A stretch of 64,000 nucleotides of DNA, taken from contig NC_085059.1 of the NCBI RefSeq assembly GCF_963662255.1, forward strand, positions 14,851,234 to 14,915,233. The letters are read 5' to 3'. Below are positions 24,645-35,900 of the stretch, piece by piece; positions within the stretch are counted from its first letter, which is position 1, and the number at the start of each line of letters is the position of its first letter. The notes below the pieces were generated by a model. It made no database searches, was not told the DNA's origin, and was given only the letters and a program-made list of their open reading frames with translations. The translations under genes were made by a program, and so were the position numbers. This stretch comes from Cinclus cinclus. Lineage: Eukaryota > Chordata > Aves > Passeriformes > Cinclidae.

Positions 24645-25453
24645 AATTTGTGGAAAAAAAAATGTTTGCCAGAACTGATGCTAACTGAAGCAAGGTGGAA
24701 TAAAAAGTCCCCAGCTCCTCAGTGCCAGCATCCCATTTCCAGCCAGCGTTCTCTCCCACCCAGGACTTCATCAAGGACTTTCCAAGAGTCTCTGGTTGCC
24801 CTCCAAAGGGGATTGCTGTCCTCTGCCAGCCCGGGACACTTTGGGTTTGTCCAGGGCCACCACAGCACAGGATGGCACTTTGTCACCCTCTTGTGGTTTA
24901 CAAGGGCTGGCAGGCTTGCTTGGCTTTGAGGTGACCACATCCAGGACCTCTGGTCCAGGGAAGGCAGGGGAATACCTTCAGCATCCTCCTTATTGCAGCA
25001 TTCCTGCTTTGGCCTTTGGTCCCAGGGATTAGGGGAGGCTGTCCATACCTGGAGGACTGGCTCTCCCAGCTCTCCTGCCCCATGAATCAGGAGTTTCCAA
25101 GGCAATTTCAAGTTCAAGGAAGAGCTTCCCTCAACCAAGACATCCCTGCTCACCCCATGCTCCCAGCAAGCCATGAAAAGTGCCTGCGAGTCATTCAGAT
25201 TGGGTTGCTTTAAGGCATTCTCTCCCTCCCGGCTTAGGTGGCTGAAAATCTCCTACCCAATTCCCAACCCACCCAAATCTCAGCTAGGAAATTAAGCTGT
25301 AACAGCCTCTGAGACAGAGAGAGATTCATTCAGCTTTATCTCAATGCCATTTCAAGTATGTCCAGATTCCTAATGAAACTTGGATAAAGCCCCAGAGATT
25401 AATAACAGTGCAGGGCTTTTTCAGATAATGGTTTTGTTCTGTTTCCAAGAGAA

Positions 25454-25467
25454 ACATATATATATGT
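25454..25467. repeat. AT-rich perfect palindrome
   Basis: ACATATATATATGT, a 14-base self-complementary sequence. It is probably an expanded TA run rather than a protein site. Confidence 0.7.
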
Positions 25468-27564
25468 GCTTTGGTGGAATCTCTGCATGCATTTTTTTGG
25501 TAGAAAAGCCAAAATAAATCCTTGTACTGCAACAACCCTCAAGCAAGATAAGGCAAAAATCTGTTTGCAATTTCTGTGTATCATTGTCATACACAGATAA
25601 ATGGGCATCTCTGGCCATGCTGCCCCCTCAGCAAGGCAGGGAGAACAGGAAATAATGTTGCTACAGAAGTCCATTTTGGCTGTCCCCATCAGTGTAGGTC
25701 CAAATATGGTCCCTCCACAAGTTACTTCTTCACAAGCACATGTGTACATATTGCTCCTGCCTTAAACTTGAGTTTTTCTGGTACATCAAAGTTATATCAA
25801 TCTGGAGAATGGGCTTGGAGCCAACGTGGGATTGTGTCCCACTTGACCAGAGGCAAAGCCCAAGAACAGACAGGTTTGGGTACCAGGAGCACGAGCTTTC
25901 CATCCTGCCCACCTTCTTGTCTGGCAGAGAGCAGGCAGAGCTTGTGCTGACAGAGAGCAGAGGTTGTGCTGGGTGACCCACCCATCCTTCTGTGGCTGCC
26001 TCTCCTGGGCAGGATCAGGGTTTGGGCTGCAGCCAGTCAGGCTGGCTCAGCACTCACACTTTTAGAGGATGAGGATGGTGTGAGCAGGACTATTGTCCTG
26101 CCTACCCCTGGCTGCTCATGCCACAAGCATCAGGAAGGGCTGGCAGCACTGTGACACGAGGCAAGGTTCATGCTGGATGTGCTCACACTAGTCTCCCCTG
26201 CCTTCAGACTGAGCCCTGCCAGAGCAGGGTAGATCCTTGCCAGGTGTCACATCCCTTGTGGGGTCCCCCCTCAACCCACACCCACTTGGTCAGTAAGTGC
26301 AGGTCCTGGGGAAGCCATGTTCTTCTCAACTCTCCTCCTCCTGAGGCAAAACTCCTAAGGAAGGAGCCCTCCATGACTGCCCAGAGCACTAATGCATCTG
26401 GCATCTGTCCACTCCACTCCCTTAACCACTGTGGCTTTTTCCATCTTCATAAGCAGGGAAAGCAATCAGCGTAATGAACGTCTCTGAGGCTCTCACCACG
26501 GCTCTCAGGATGTGCTAAACAAAATGAACACACATCAAGAGCCCATTAATGGGGCTCTCTCGTGCCTAGCAGCCACATTCAGGCACAAGAGGACCAGGAA
26601 GGGATGCTAATGTACAAAACAGAAACCCTCAGAAAGAGAGGCCTAAATTCTTGTGCTTTTTTTCTCTTTTTTACCCTGTTTTCAGATTGTTGCATGCCCA
26701 CTGCTGGCACATGGCTGTGCCCCACCAGGATGTTGCCACAGGGAGAGTGGTGGGACATGCTGCTGCACAGTGATGTGCCTCACAGTGATCCTCCCCTGGG
26801 TGATCCATCCTGCTGAGCCTTCCCAGCAAGCCCTCCTCTCTTTCCCAGCCTCCCAGACTCTACATGGGGGAATTCAGAGCAAAACAGCTGGCCACAGGTG
26901 GTGGTTATGGTCAGGGACTGTGGGACAGAGACTGCCAAGGTGGGGGACAAATGCTGCTGGTTTGGTAAGAGCACAAACAAGAGCCAGCTGTCCTGAGGTG
27001 AAGTAATAGGATACAGCCACAGTAGTGGGACAGCTCACTGCTGAAAAACAAGGGGTTGTTCCTCCTTTCTCAGTCTCATATTGTGGAACTTAAACAGGAG
27101 CATGAGTTTTACTCTGGTCAGAATGAAGCTGAGGAAGCTCAGGATGCTGAAAGGACACAAACCACAGCTCAGGTCCACAGCATGACCCCGGCACAAGCAG
27201 CTCCTGCCTCCCCCTGCTGCCTCCTACCCCTCCTTTTCCTTCTATACGCATTTTGACTCCAGTTGGAGCAGCAAAGCATGCCTGATGGGAGAAAAATAAT
27301 AGGCCAGATCCCTGGCTTCATGAAGGCAGACAGAGCCGCTTCCCTCTCCTCCCAGGTAGAGCTGCTGAGTCCTGGATCAACACAGCAGAGCTGTTGCGGC
27401 TGTTGGTGTTGGCCGTGCTGCAGGCGAGGCTGCCAGGCCTTTTAACAGGGATAGGTTTACAAAGGAGAGCAAGAGCCTGCGGGAAAGCAGGGCTGGGCTG
27501 GGGGCTGATTAATAATAACAGCCCTTCTGCTCAGTGCATCGATGTATATTGGATCTACTCTTCC

Positions 27565-27590
<26 letters not shown>
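27565..27590 (+). repeat. Poly-A run (26 bases)
   Basis: An A homopolymer followed by GAGAAAATAA. I looked for a retroposed gene body just upstream and did not recognise one. It may be a simple repeat or the tail of an old retrocopy. Confidence 0.85.
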
Positions 27591-27597
<7 letters not shown>

Positions 27598-28656
27598 TAA
27601 ATGGCTTAATGCTACTTGGTGTTCGGTGCCAGCACTGAGTAACTGCCACGCCAGCAGACACACAGGCAGTGAGACACTTCCAATCGAGGTTGTTAAGCAT
27701 ATTGCAACAAAATGTTAATGTCACGTCTTCTGCTCGTTGGAGTTCTCAAATCTGTTCGTTCAGCTACCAAATTTAAAAGACTGCTTTATATTCCACAGAC
27801 TTAGAGGTGACTTTTTTCCCCCAGTTAATTAGTTTGAAACTGAAAGGGCTGGGTCACTCTGAGTTCCAGTGATGGAGCTGTTGGGATATGTGTATACATA
27901 TTTTTTAATATTTTTCTTTTCACTTCTGAGCTGCTCCTTCTCATCTGGCAGCAAGCTGCCAGAGAGTGAGTCAATATTATTCAATGCCTGCCTCATAGCT
28001 TAGGGGAAATGATCTGATCACCCCAAGCAAAGCCTCAACAGCAAGTGGCCACATCACAGCCTTCAGGTTTGGCTCTGTGAGTCCATCCTGGCTGTGGGGC
28101 CAAGAAGGAGGCAGGTGTGGGAACACAGCTTTCCAGAGGGGCCAAGGGCTAAGCAGGAGGTGCTGGGGTGGGCTGTGATTCACCAGCTCAAGCTCCCTTG
28201 ATCTTGTTCTTCCCCCTTGTACAAAAATCCTAGGAACATGAGAACTGAGTATCATTTATAACCCCTGAAGTCCCCAAAGGCAATGTGGAGTAGATGTTTC
28301 GAAACTAAACACTGGTTTCACCACTGGCAAAGTGTCATGGGGTTGGTGTGGCCTCCAGAAATGTGGCTGGTGAAATTAATGAATGTCACTTGGACACTCA
28401 GGTGGGAAGGGCACCTGCCACCAGGCTGATGGGGATGCCGGGACAATCCTCAGTGTTCTTGCAAAGCTGAAGGGAGAAAGCTGCCCAGGCGAGGCCGAGC
28501 AGCAGCACAAAACAATGCCATGATTCATCTAAGATTGCCATAACCCATTGCATTTCATCAGGATGCTGTGGCATTTAAAATGGCATTTCCTCCCATCTGC
28601 TGTGCATTAGCAGACAAAGAAAAAGGAGGAGGGGGGAGAGAACAGCAAAACAAAGT

Positions 28657-28677
28657 GGGGGGGGGGGGGGGGGGGGG
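28657..28677 (+). repeat. Poly-G run (21 bases)
   Basis: An uninterrupted guanine run in intergenic DNA, flanked by A-rich sequence. Confidence 0.9.
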
Positions 28678-29366
28678 AATAAAACGGGATTCCTGAGTCA
28701 GACTGTTCCCAAAGCAGCTCCTTGTCCTTACAAAGCCTGAGCCCACTGGCTGGGAAGAGGACAGTGGCACTGGCCATGGACAATATTGCCTCTGGTGCTT
28801 CCCAGCCGCAGCCCAGGACATTGCCCAGACGTGGTGAGATCTGCTGTGACTCAAATCCCTGCCGAGCAGCACCTGGCAACCCCCTCCACACCCAGAGCTG
28901 CCCAACCAGGGGCCCCACTGAGCAAATCCCCACAGGCTAATTTCTCATTTCCTCTGCTTCTCAACCCTCCTCAGATTTTCCTTTGCTTCCTACCTTCCTT
29001 CCCTGACTCATCTTCCCTTAGAAATAAGAACCCCTTTCTCTGCTCCCCCTTTGCCTCTCTGCCCATGCTCCCACCTTCTCTCCTTACTGTCCATTAACAC
29101 CTTTCATCTCCATCTACCTCTTGCACCTTTGTGCTGCCCCATCTCCACCTCCTCCATATTCTTTTCCCTGCTCAGTTCCAAGTGGTGCCCCCAGGGCTCT
29201 TTCCAGGAAGCGAAGAGCTTGAAGCTCTTTGGACAGGACTCTTGTAGCAAGGAAATTCAGCTCAGCTTCTGAACTGGGCCATGAAGATTATCCTTCTAAA
29301 CATGACTTGCACTTTCAGCTAATGCTCTGGCCGGTGAGACACATCAGAGTTACCTGCGGAGGTGGA

Positions 29367-29381
29367 GGGGGGGGGGGGGGG
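29367..29381 (+). repeat. Poly-G run (15 bases)
   Basis: A second guanine homopolymer about 0.7 kb from the first. No gene is nearby. Confidence 0.9.
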
Positions 29382-32300
29382 TGGTCACAAGGGTCCTGTC
29401 CCTGGCCACCCATCCCACCCTGCTCTGGAGCTGAGGCAGAAGGAGTATCACACCTGCAGGTCACATTCTGGATGAAATCAGCAGCCATGAAACATGCCAG
29501 GCAAGGAACTGTTGCAGCCGAGGAGCAACCAGAGGACCTTTCCTCTTGTCCCTGCTCCATCACTGTGGTGTAGACACCAGCAGCCAGAGGCAGAAACTTC
29601 CTTGGGCAAACAGCCTTGGACCCTCCCACATCTAGACCCCACACATGCTGTGTACCACCCTGCTCCCTGATCCCTATGGATCCCAGTCCCTTCATTCTGC
29701 AAGCTCTCAACAGGCATCAGCAACCCCATATGCACCCAACAAAAAGCAAGACTGTGACCAGAGACGTGTCCCACACTGCTACAACACGTGACATGCCAGG
29801 GTGGACAGACAGTAACCTGAAGCTTGGAGAGCAGCAAGGTGTCCCTGCAAGCCCAAGGGTCCTGCAGACGTGCCTGGGGGCTGTCAGCTCCCACTGGGAA
29901 AGGACTGTGCTCCCCAGCCTGCAGGAACATTCCCTGACCCCAGGCTTGGCTGGGACACAAGCAGTCATTCAGAATGGAATAGGTGTGGACAAGTTTGACC
30001 CCAAGCAATAACCAGGGAGCCTGTGAAAGTGGCAGCAAGGCAAAGACCTCAGCTTGAAGGCCAAGGGCAGGGAAGGGCTGTGTGGTTATTAGCAGAGGGA
30101 GCTGAGCTGGCTCCTCAATTACAGCTGTTTTATCCCAGTCTGGACTTCCAACAGCTTCCTCCTATCTCTTCGTGACTCAGTGTCTTGGCATGGAGAACAC
30201 ATACCCAAGAGGTTGGCTTTTGAAATCCACCAGGGTCATTTCACCTTCCTAAAATAAAGAGTGGGCAAAATATTTTCAACCTCCTTCCAAAAAATGTGCA
30301 CGCAAAAGAAAATACCACTCCTTAATAAGTGCATGTTGTTGGGTCTCAGCTGGTTTTGGGCCGGGGTAGATTTTCCCGGTTATAATCATGCAGCTGTTTG
30401 CTGACTGAATAGCTGTATTTATTTTTTGACATATTTACTAACCACCCCAAATACCTTCTCTACCTGTAATTGTGGTGCAGCATACATATTATTTTTTTTC
30501 TGATTTCTTCATTCAAGTGGGTTGTGTTATTCCCTGCGCTGTAGTTTGTGGAGTGTATTTGTGGTTTGAGGGTATGAAGCTTTGGACTCAGGTGACCCTG
30601 AACTATGGCAGACCAGTGAAGAGATGGTGGGGGCAGGCGGGGAAATGGAGTCAGTTTTTCAAGCCGTTTGTGCAGGGTGCTCAGAGCTTTAATGTCCTTT
30701 ATTTGCCTTTCTCAAGCAGTCTCTCCTGAAAGGCTTCCTCCCATCTGTGCCCATCCATCTTCCTCCCTTCCATGCTTTATTGAAGTTGGTCAAAGCCAAA
30801 ACCTTTATGCTTTCTAGTGCATGTGTGCCCTGAGCCACAGGAGAAGAGGGGAGGCCTGAAAATGCAGCAGTGCAGGGGCTTGTTGCTTTCCTGGTACTTA
30901 AATGCTGGGTTGCTTTCCCCAGGCACCATGTGAAGAATCGTTCCCTGGCACGGAGATCAGAGGGCTCTGCAAAAGCTGGGCTGGCAGAACAGCTCCAACC
31001 CCACCCTGTAGGGCTATGCTCCTCTCTCCTGCCCTTGCCTGAGGGTCTCCTTGCATTGTCCCACCCCTGCAGGTTAGCAGGATGTGCTCCCCTCCTTTGT
31101 CTCTCTGCTGCCACCTTAATGACTTGCTGATCTGGTCACCTGTCACCTTCCCAGTGCTACACGTCCTATCCACCCTCCCCCCCAGACCTCTCCAAACAGT
31201 GCTTTTGCAATTATCTGCACCACACAAGCTCCCATTTATAGCTTGACATTTGTTTCAAGATGTTTGGAGAGCTTTGCTGTCCAAGAGAGACCCTGAGCCC
31301 AGGACAGCAGCTCCTCTAATGGCCAGGCTGCTGGTGGGAGCTGGGTTAGTGTTCAAATTTGTGGGATTTTTCTTTAACTAAACAAAGCAAACTGAGCAAT
31401 TCCTGGAGGTATAAAGCCATTCCAGACCATGTCAAAGTACATCCAAAACTGTTCATTCACATCCCTACAGCAGACAGAGCTCTTTTTGGGCTCCAGAAGC
31501 TCAATCTGCACCCAACCTCACTTTCAGAGGCCCTCAGGCTGCCTTTACGTGCTCAGCCTCACCCACAGCCTACCCAGGAAACACCCTTCTCTGCTCTCTG
31601 CCCTAGGATGCTTCACCTGGCATTTCCTCTCCAGGTAAGAGAACCAGGGCCACAAACCAGGCCACCAGCTGAGACTTCATGCCTCAGGTCACCTCAAAGC
31701 AGCCACAGCTGTGCTGGGACACCATCATGGCCAGCCACCCCATCATGGCGTGTGCTGAGGCCACATTTACACCAGGCTGCAGTGACCACTTGAGCAGGGG
31801 GAGGTCAGTCCCAGAAAGGGCTGTCCAGGTCTGCAATTCATTTACAGGAGCTGTAAAACTGCCACCTGGACTATGGCTTTACAGCCTTGGACGATGCTGG
31901 TGTCAAAGACGTTTGGTGCAAGAGCCAGCTGGAGCCAGGCCAGTTTTATATTTAATCCTGCCTATGAATACAAATAAAGGGTCTGTATTTTGAATGAGTG
32001 ACAGGCGCACCACGGACATTATTAAACCTTCCAAAAATAAACCCCTGCCAAAGCGATGGGAGCCAGATTTTTCCTGGAAAGTATCAGCACGGGGTGAGGG
32101 GTAGTAGTGGGGCAGCCCCTCTGTCACAGGCCCCTCTGCAACAGCTGCTCTGCATCAGGAGCAGCTTCTTCCCTCTGGCCCTTTGCTTACTTAATCCCCA
32201 CAAACGCCAAAGCACCTCTTCCAAGCAGCTCAAAGACCACTCAGCACTAAATCAGCTGAGGGCTCGGTTTTCAGAGCACTGTGGATGAATCTCACGGAAA

Positions 32301-32410
32301 ACTCTTCTGAAATATACAGAATTGCATATGGTGCTGCGGCTGCAGGCCCCGCTGTGCCACCCCCGCTGGTGGGCAGCTCATCCTTCCCCTACCCCCTGCT
32401 CTCTGCTCGC

Positions 32411-32787
32411 CCAGGGGGTGTGAGGGGCCCAGCTCCGGCCATGGGGTGAACCCCCGCTTTCCGTCTCCTCCATTCCCCGCCAGGGCGGCGGAGGGATCCG
32501 AAATGGGGAGCCCGCCCTTTCCCTGTTCACCCACCCCCTGCCAGAGCGATACGCGGGATCACCGCGCACTGACACCCGCTCTTTGTCCCCCTGCCCCAGC
32601 CGAGGGGATGTGAGAGAACCTCATGGGGTGAACCGCCCCTCTACCCTTCCGCTCTCCCCATATCCCACCGCGGCGGCAAGAGAGACCCCCAAGGGGTGAT
32701 CCCCCTCCGTCTTTCTCCCCGTCTGCCCCGGGGCGGTGTGAGAGACCCAGGCAGGGTAACAAACCCATTTTCACCGGGTCCCCCCAC
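32411..32787. repeat. Degenerate 57-72 bp tandem repeat upstream of TCOF1
   Basis: About six diverged units begin near 32411, 32480, 32541, 32599, 32669 and 32729. The shared layout is a GGGCGGTGTGAGAGACC-like start, then a GGGGTGAACCCC-like middle, then a pyrimidine-rich end. The units differ by many substitutions and small indels, so the array is old. It ends directly at the TCOF1 core promoter. Confidence 0.65.
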
Positions 32788-32847
32788 GTGACGCTCCCGG
32801 CACTACGCTTCCCATGATGCAGCGCGGCGGAAGCGGAAGTGACGTCT
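32785..32847 (+). promoter_or_regulatory. TCOF1: TCOF1 core promoter (E-box, ZNF143-like, ETS/CRE)
   Basis: Within about 60 bases upstream of exon 1 lie an E-box CACGTGAC (32785-32792), an ACTACGCTTCCCATGATGCA element at 32802-32821 that resembles the ZNF143 site, and CGGAAGTGACGTC at 32834-32846, which combines an ETS site with a CRE-like element. There is no TATA box. Such clusters are typical of housekeeping promoters. Transcription probably starts in or near this block, about 30-70 bases before the ATG at 32874. Confidence 0.65.
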
Positions 32848-32873
32848 CTCCGGCGCGGCACGCGGGCCGCGCC

Positions 32874-32984
32874 ATGGCCGCCGACGGCGGCGGCGGGCGG
32901 GAGCTGCTGGCCCTCATCCACCAGCACCTGCTCCGTGGCGGTTTCGCGCGGGCCGCCCGAGAGCTGCAGGCGCAGAGCGGGCAG
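32874..32984 (+). CDS. TCOF1: TCOF1 exon 1: LisH motif
   Basis: Encodes MAADGGGGRELLALIHQHLL and continues to QAQSGQ (37 residues, phase 0 end, CAG|GTAACG). The pattern ELLxLIxxHLLRxGFxxAARELxxQSGQ is the LisH dimerisation motif of treacle. The ATG at 32874 has an excellent Kozak context (GCCATGG) and aligns with the human start. An in-frame ATG 60 bases upstream (32814) lies inside the promoter elements and was not used. Confidence 0.95.
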
Positions 32985-35900
32985 GTAACGGGCGGCCGGG
33001 CCCGCTCCGCGGGGGAGGCACCAGGGACGCGGAGGGGGCGGTCCCGGAGCGCGGGCCTCGGCGGGGCCGCAGGGCCCGGTCCCGCTTCTCTCCCTCACCA
33101 ACCACCGGGAGCGCCATGTGGGTGCCGGGAGCGCCGCGGAGCCGTGGCTCCATGTCGGCCTGTAGGTCCATGCTGGACCCGCTCGGTGTCCCGGCACTCA
33201 GAGGGTGCTCCCGGTGCCCGGCCGGGAAGAAGGCTGGCAGCCCGGCTACTCCCCGAGCACGTGCTGCTCCGGGAGAAGTCTCCAGGAGAACGCGCTGCCC
33301 TGGGTGTAGCGGGGCGGGGAGTGGGAGGGATTCACCGGGAGGTGTGTGCGGGGAGACGCGGTCCTGCTTTCCCGGGAAGGCTTGGATGGGCCCCCGCGGT
33401 GGCTGCTTCTGTCTGGTAGTTACATCCCGAAACGGGGCCGGTGCTTGACTAGTGTTCGCTCTGCTTTCACAGAAATTGCTCCCTTCGCTTTCGACCTCTC
33501 TCGAGGACATCTTTACCCACTGGGAAAAGTAAGTCAAAGCAGGGAATGAGTATCAAATAGATTCCAGACTGTGCTGACATCTTAGCTGCATGGCATGCGT
33601 GATTTTTTTTTTTTTTTGTTGGAATTCCATGTTGTCAGAGGATTTCCGATGTTAACTGTGCTCAGCAGAGTTTTCACCTAGCCTCTGGTTTCACAGCGAT
33701 TCATTTTTGATGTTCAGGGTTATGCTGGTTTGAAATTTCCCAAGCTTGGAGATAAGTTGTTACTTTATTTTTGAGCACCTGGTGCTGTTCATGCTGGTTG
33801 ATGGTGAAGTGTTGTGGAGCTCAGTCATGCTTTATTGTAAGAAATCTGTTCCCCAGTTCTGTTTCACTTTCATTTTAAAGCCACGTGCTTTGCAGGGTTA
33901 TTGACCCAAGAACAGAGTAGTTGAACAGATGCTGAAATGCCAGAGCTCTTACAGGGACTTAAACCTTGGTACAGATCACAGATGATCTGACTCAGAGGAA
34001 ATCTCTTGGTTTCAGCCTGTCCTTTCAAGTCCTTACATGTTCCAAACGCCTTCCTACATCGTTATCCCCCATTCAAAGGTCTGCAGGAGGGAGCTTTCCA
34101 TCTGTGACATTTGCACCCGCCCTGTGTTTGCTTTGGTTGGATGTTGGAGTGCAGCACTGCAGAGAGGCCTGTGGCAGCCTCAGTGCTTTGTTATGTGGGA
34201 ATCTGTGGAGTTGAGAACACTGGAGTGAGGATATCCTTAGCATGGGTGTGCCAGCAGCCTTGGGAACTGTTTTGAAGGTGTTTTCTGCTCGATGCCTCGT
34301 GCCTTGCTCTTGTTCGCCACACCTGAGCAGGAGAAAGGCTGGATCTAGATGAAGATGTAGCAGCATAGAAATAGGTTTGCAGTTCCTCCCTCTAGCAGTT
34401 TGTTGTTTTCATGGGTGCTGATGGTGACTTCCCCACCTGCTAGTTATCCTGCTTGCTGCGGCAAACCCTTCTAGACACTGCTGCTTTTAAACTTGAGGGG
34501 CAGCAGGGCATTTGCATCAGGTTTAATTCCTTTTTCTTCAGTGTCACCCTTCTGTTCTGGTCCTGCCCCACAAAGACATCTGTTACTGCTGGTCTGTCTG
34601 AGTTCTTCCTGGCTGGGAGTCAAAATGAGAAATGTGTTGGCCAGTAATTATCTTTATCCTGGAGTGCTCCTGTGAGAGAGTTGTCTTTTTCGCATCTTGT
34701 AGCTTCATAGGCTTTTGGCCCAAAAATGTCCTTCCTTAACCTACCATGTGGCTCTTGACCTTCTCACCAAGGCCATCTTTGGTGCTGTTCTCCAGAAACT
34801 CTTCCGGAGTGAGCCTAAAGCTGAAATTTACAGTTCCAGGAGTGGCCTCCCTCCAGAGCTGCATTTACTCTTGGAGGATGCAAGGGAGTAAAAGGGTGCC
34901 TGGGAGCTGGGGGAAGCTGGACCAGCTCAGCCCTAGGAGCAGTCTGAGCCCTGCAGCCCTCAGATGTTCCAGAATGCCACAAGGACAGTGCTACAGACAC
35001 CATTTCTTCCCTTCACAATGTATCCCTGAGCCCCTGGTCACTCACAACAAATTCTCACATCAGTCTGTGTTGTGCTGTCACCTGCCAGTGGATCAGGATG
35101 GGTTGCACGGTCAGAGCTGCCTGTGTGGGCTGCCCTGTTGCTTTATTAAAAGGATTATTGGAGTAGTTACAGGACTTTCTAAGAGCAAATGTGCCTTTGT
35201 CATAGCCTGCTTGCACAAAACTTGCTGTTACAGTAGTGCTGCCAGAGCACTCCTCATTAAATTGTTAAACTAATCTTGTTTTTAAAACAGATGAACAAAT
35301 AAAATAAGCTAAACTGGCCCAGAAGTGAGGACATTTGCTTCTGGTAACTGTGTCCCAGGGCTCAGAAGCATTGCATATGTGAATCACACTGGCATGTGTC
35401 CAGTAATAAAGTAAACGTGTAATAAACGTGTTGTCTTTAATTCTGAAATGAAAACATGGGTAACTTTAGCCACATCATCTGTTCTGGTACAGGTAGTATT
35501 TAGAACCTGGAGAAATCTTTCTCCAGCTTAATGTTTTAACCCAACTGAGCAGCTTAAGTGTTTAATACTTGTATGGCCTCTTCCTTCTCTTCTTTCTAAC
35601 ACATTCTCTGTAGGTCCAGCTACTTCCTTTCTTAAACCTCTCTGCAACATGACTTTCCTGCCCTTTTGACTTGGGAACCCAAGTTAAATCGCTTTTGTGC
35701 GCATTAGATCGGCTTCTCCTGACCCTGTGGAATGCCAGGACCTGGTATTTTGCCTGGGGATATCTGCCCTTAGCCTGAGGCTACACTTACTCTGAGGCTG
35801 TAGCTGCCTCCTAGAGACAGAATTTGTTCAGTAGGATGCCTTCTCTCGAGCACCAGCCTGACTGTGGATGTTTTAATTTCTCTGCTGAAGTGAAAAAGAG

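Larger units (their letters stand above)
13451..32400. other. Gene-free intergenic region between ARSI and TCOF1
   Basis: About 19 kb between the divergent 5' ends of ARSI and TCOF1. I found no exon that combines splice sites, phase and family similarity, and no tRNA-like or other RNA gene. Open frames are short, proline- or serine-rich chance frames. It contains one CR1 3' fragment (21.07-21.31 kb), long homopolymer runs (C27, A26, G21, G15), a CTCCT repeat near 18.57 kb, and AT-rich blocks at about 16.56-16.62, 22.8-22.95 and 27.88-27.97 kb that could be enhancers. Unrecognised non-coding transcripts are possible. Confidence 0.6.
32400..33430. promoter_or_regulatory. TCOF1: CpG-rich island at the TCOF1 5' end
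   Basis: GC- and CpG-rich DNA covering the upstream tandem repeat, the core promoter, exon 1 and the start of intron 1. This is typical of a ubiquitously expressed gene. The edges are approximate because no composition plot was computed. Confidence 0.6.

Noticed and set aside
23943..24929. 328-codon open frame on the plus strand in the ARSI-TCOF1 gap
   Set aside because: No domain or family resemblance, no promoter or poly(A) context, and biased residues of chance type. A database search with the translation could overturn this.
27541..27600. Poly-A tail of a processed pseudogene
   Set aside because: No recognisable gene body or poly(A) signal lies upstream of the run.
30340..30620. Possible LTR or other repeat fragment (starts TGTTGTTGGGTCTCAGC)
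   Set aside because: I could not find matching termini, a target-site duplication or any retroviral coding sequence. A repeat-library search would decide.
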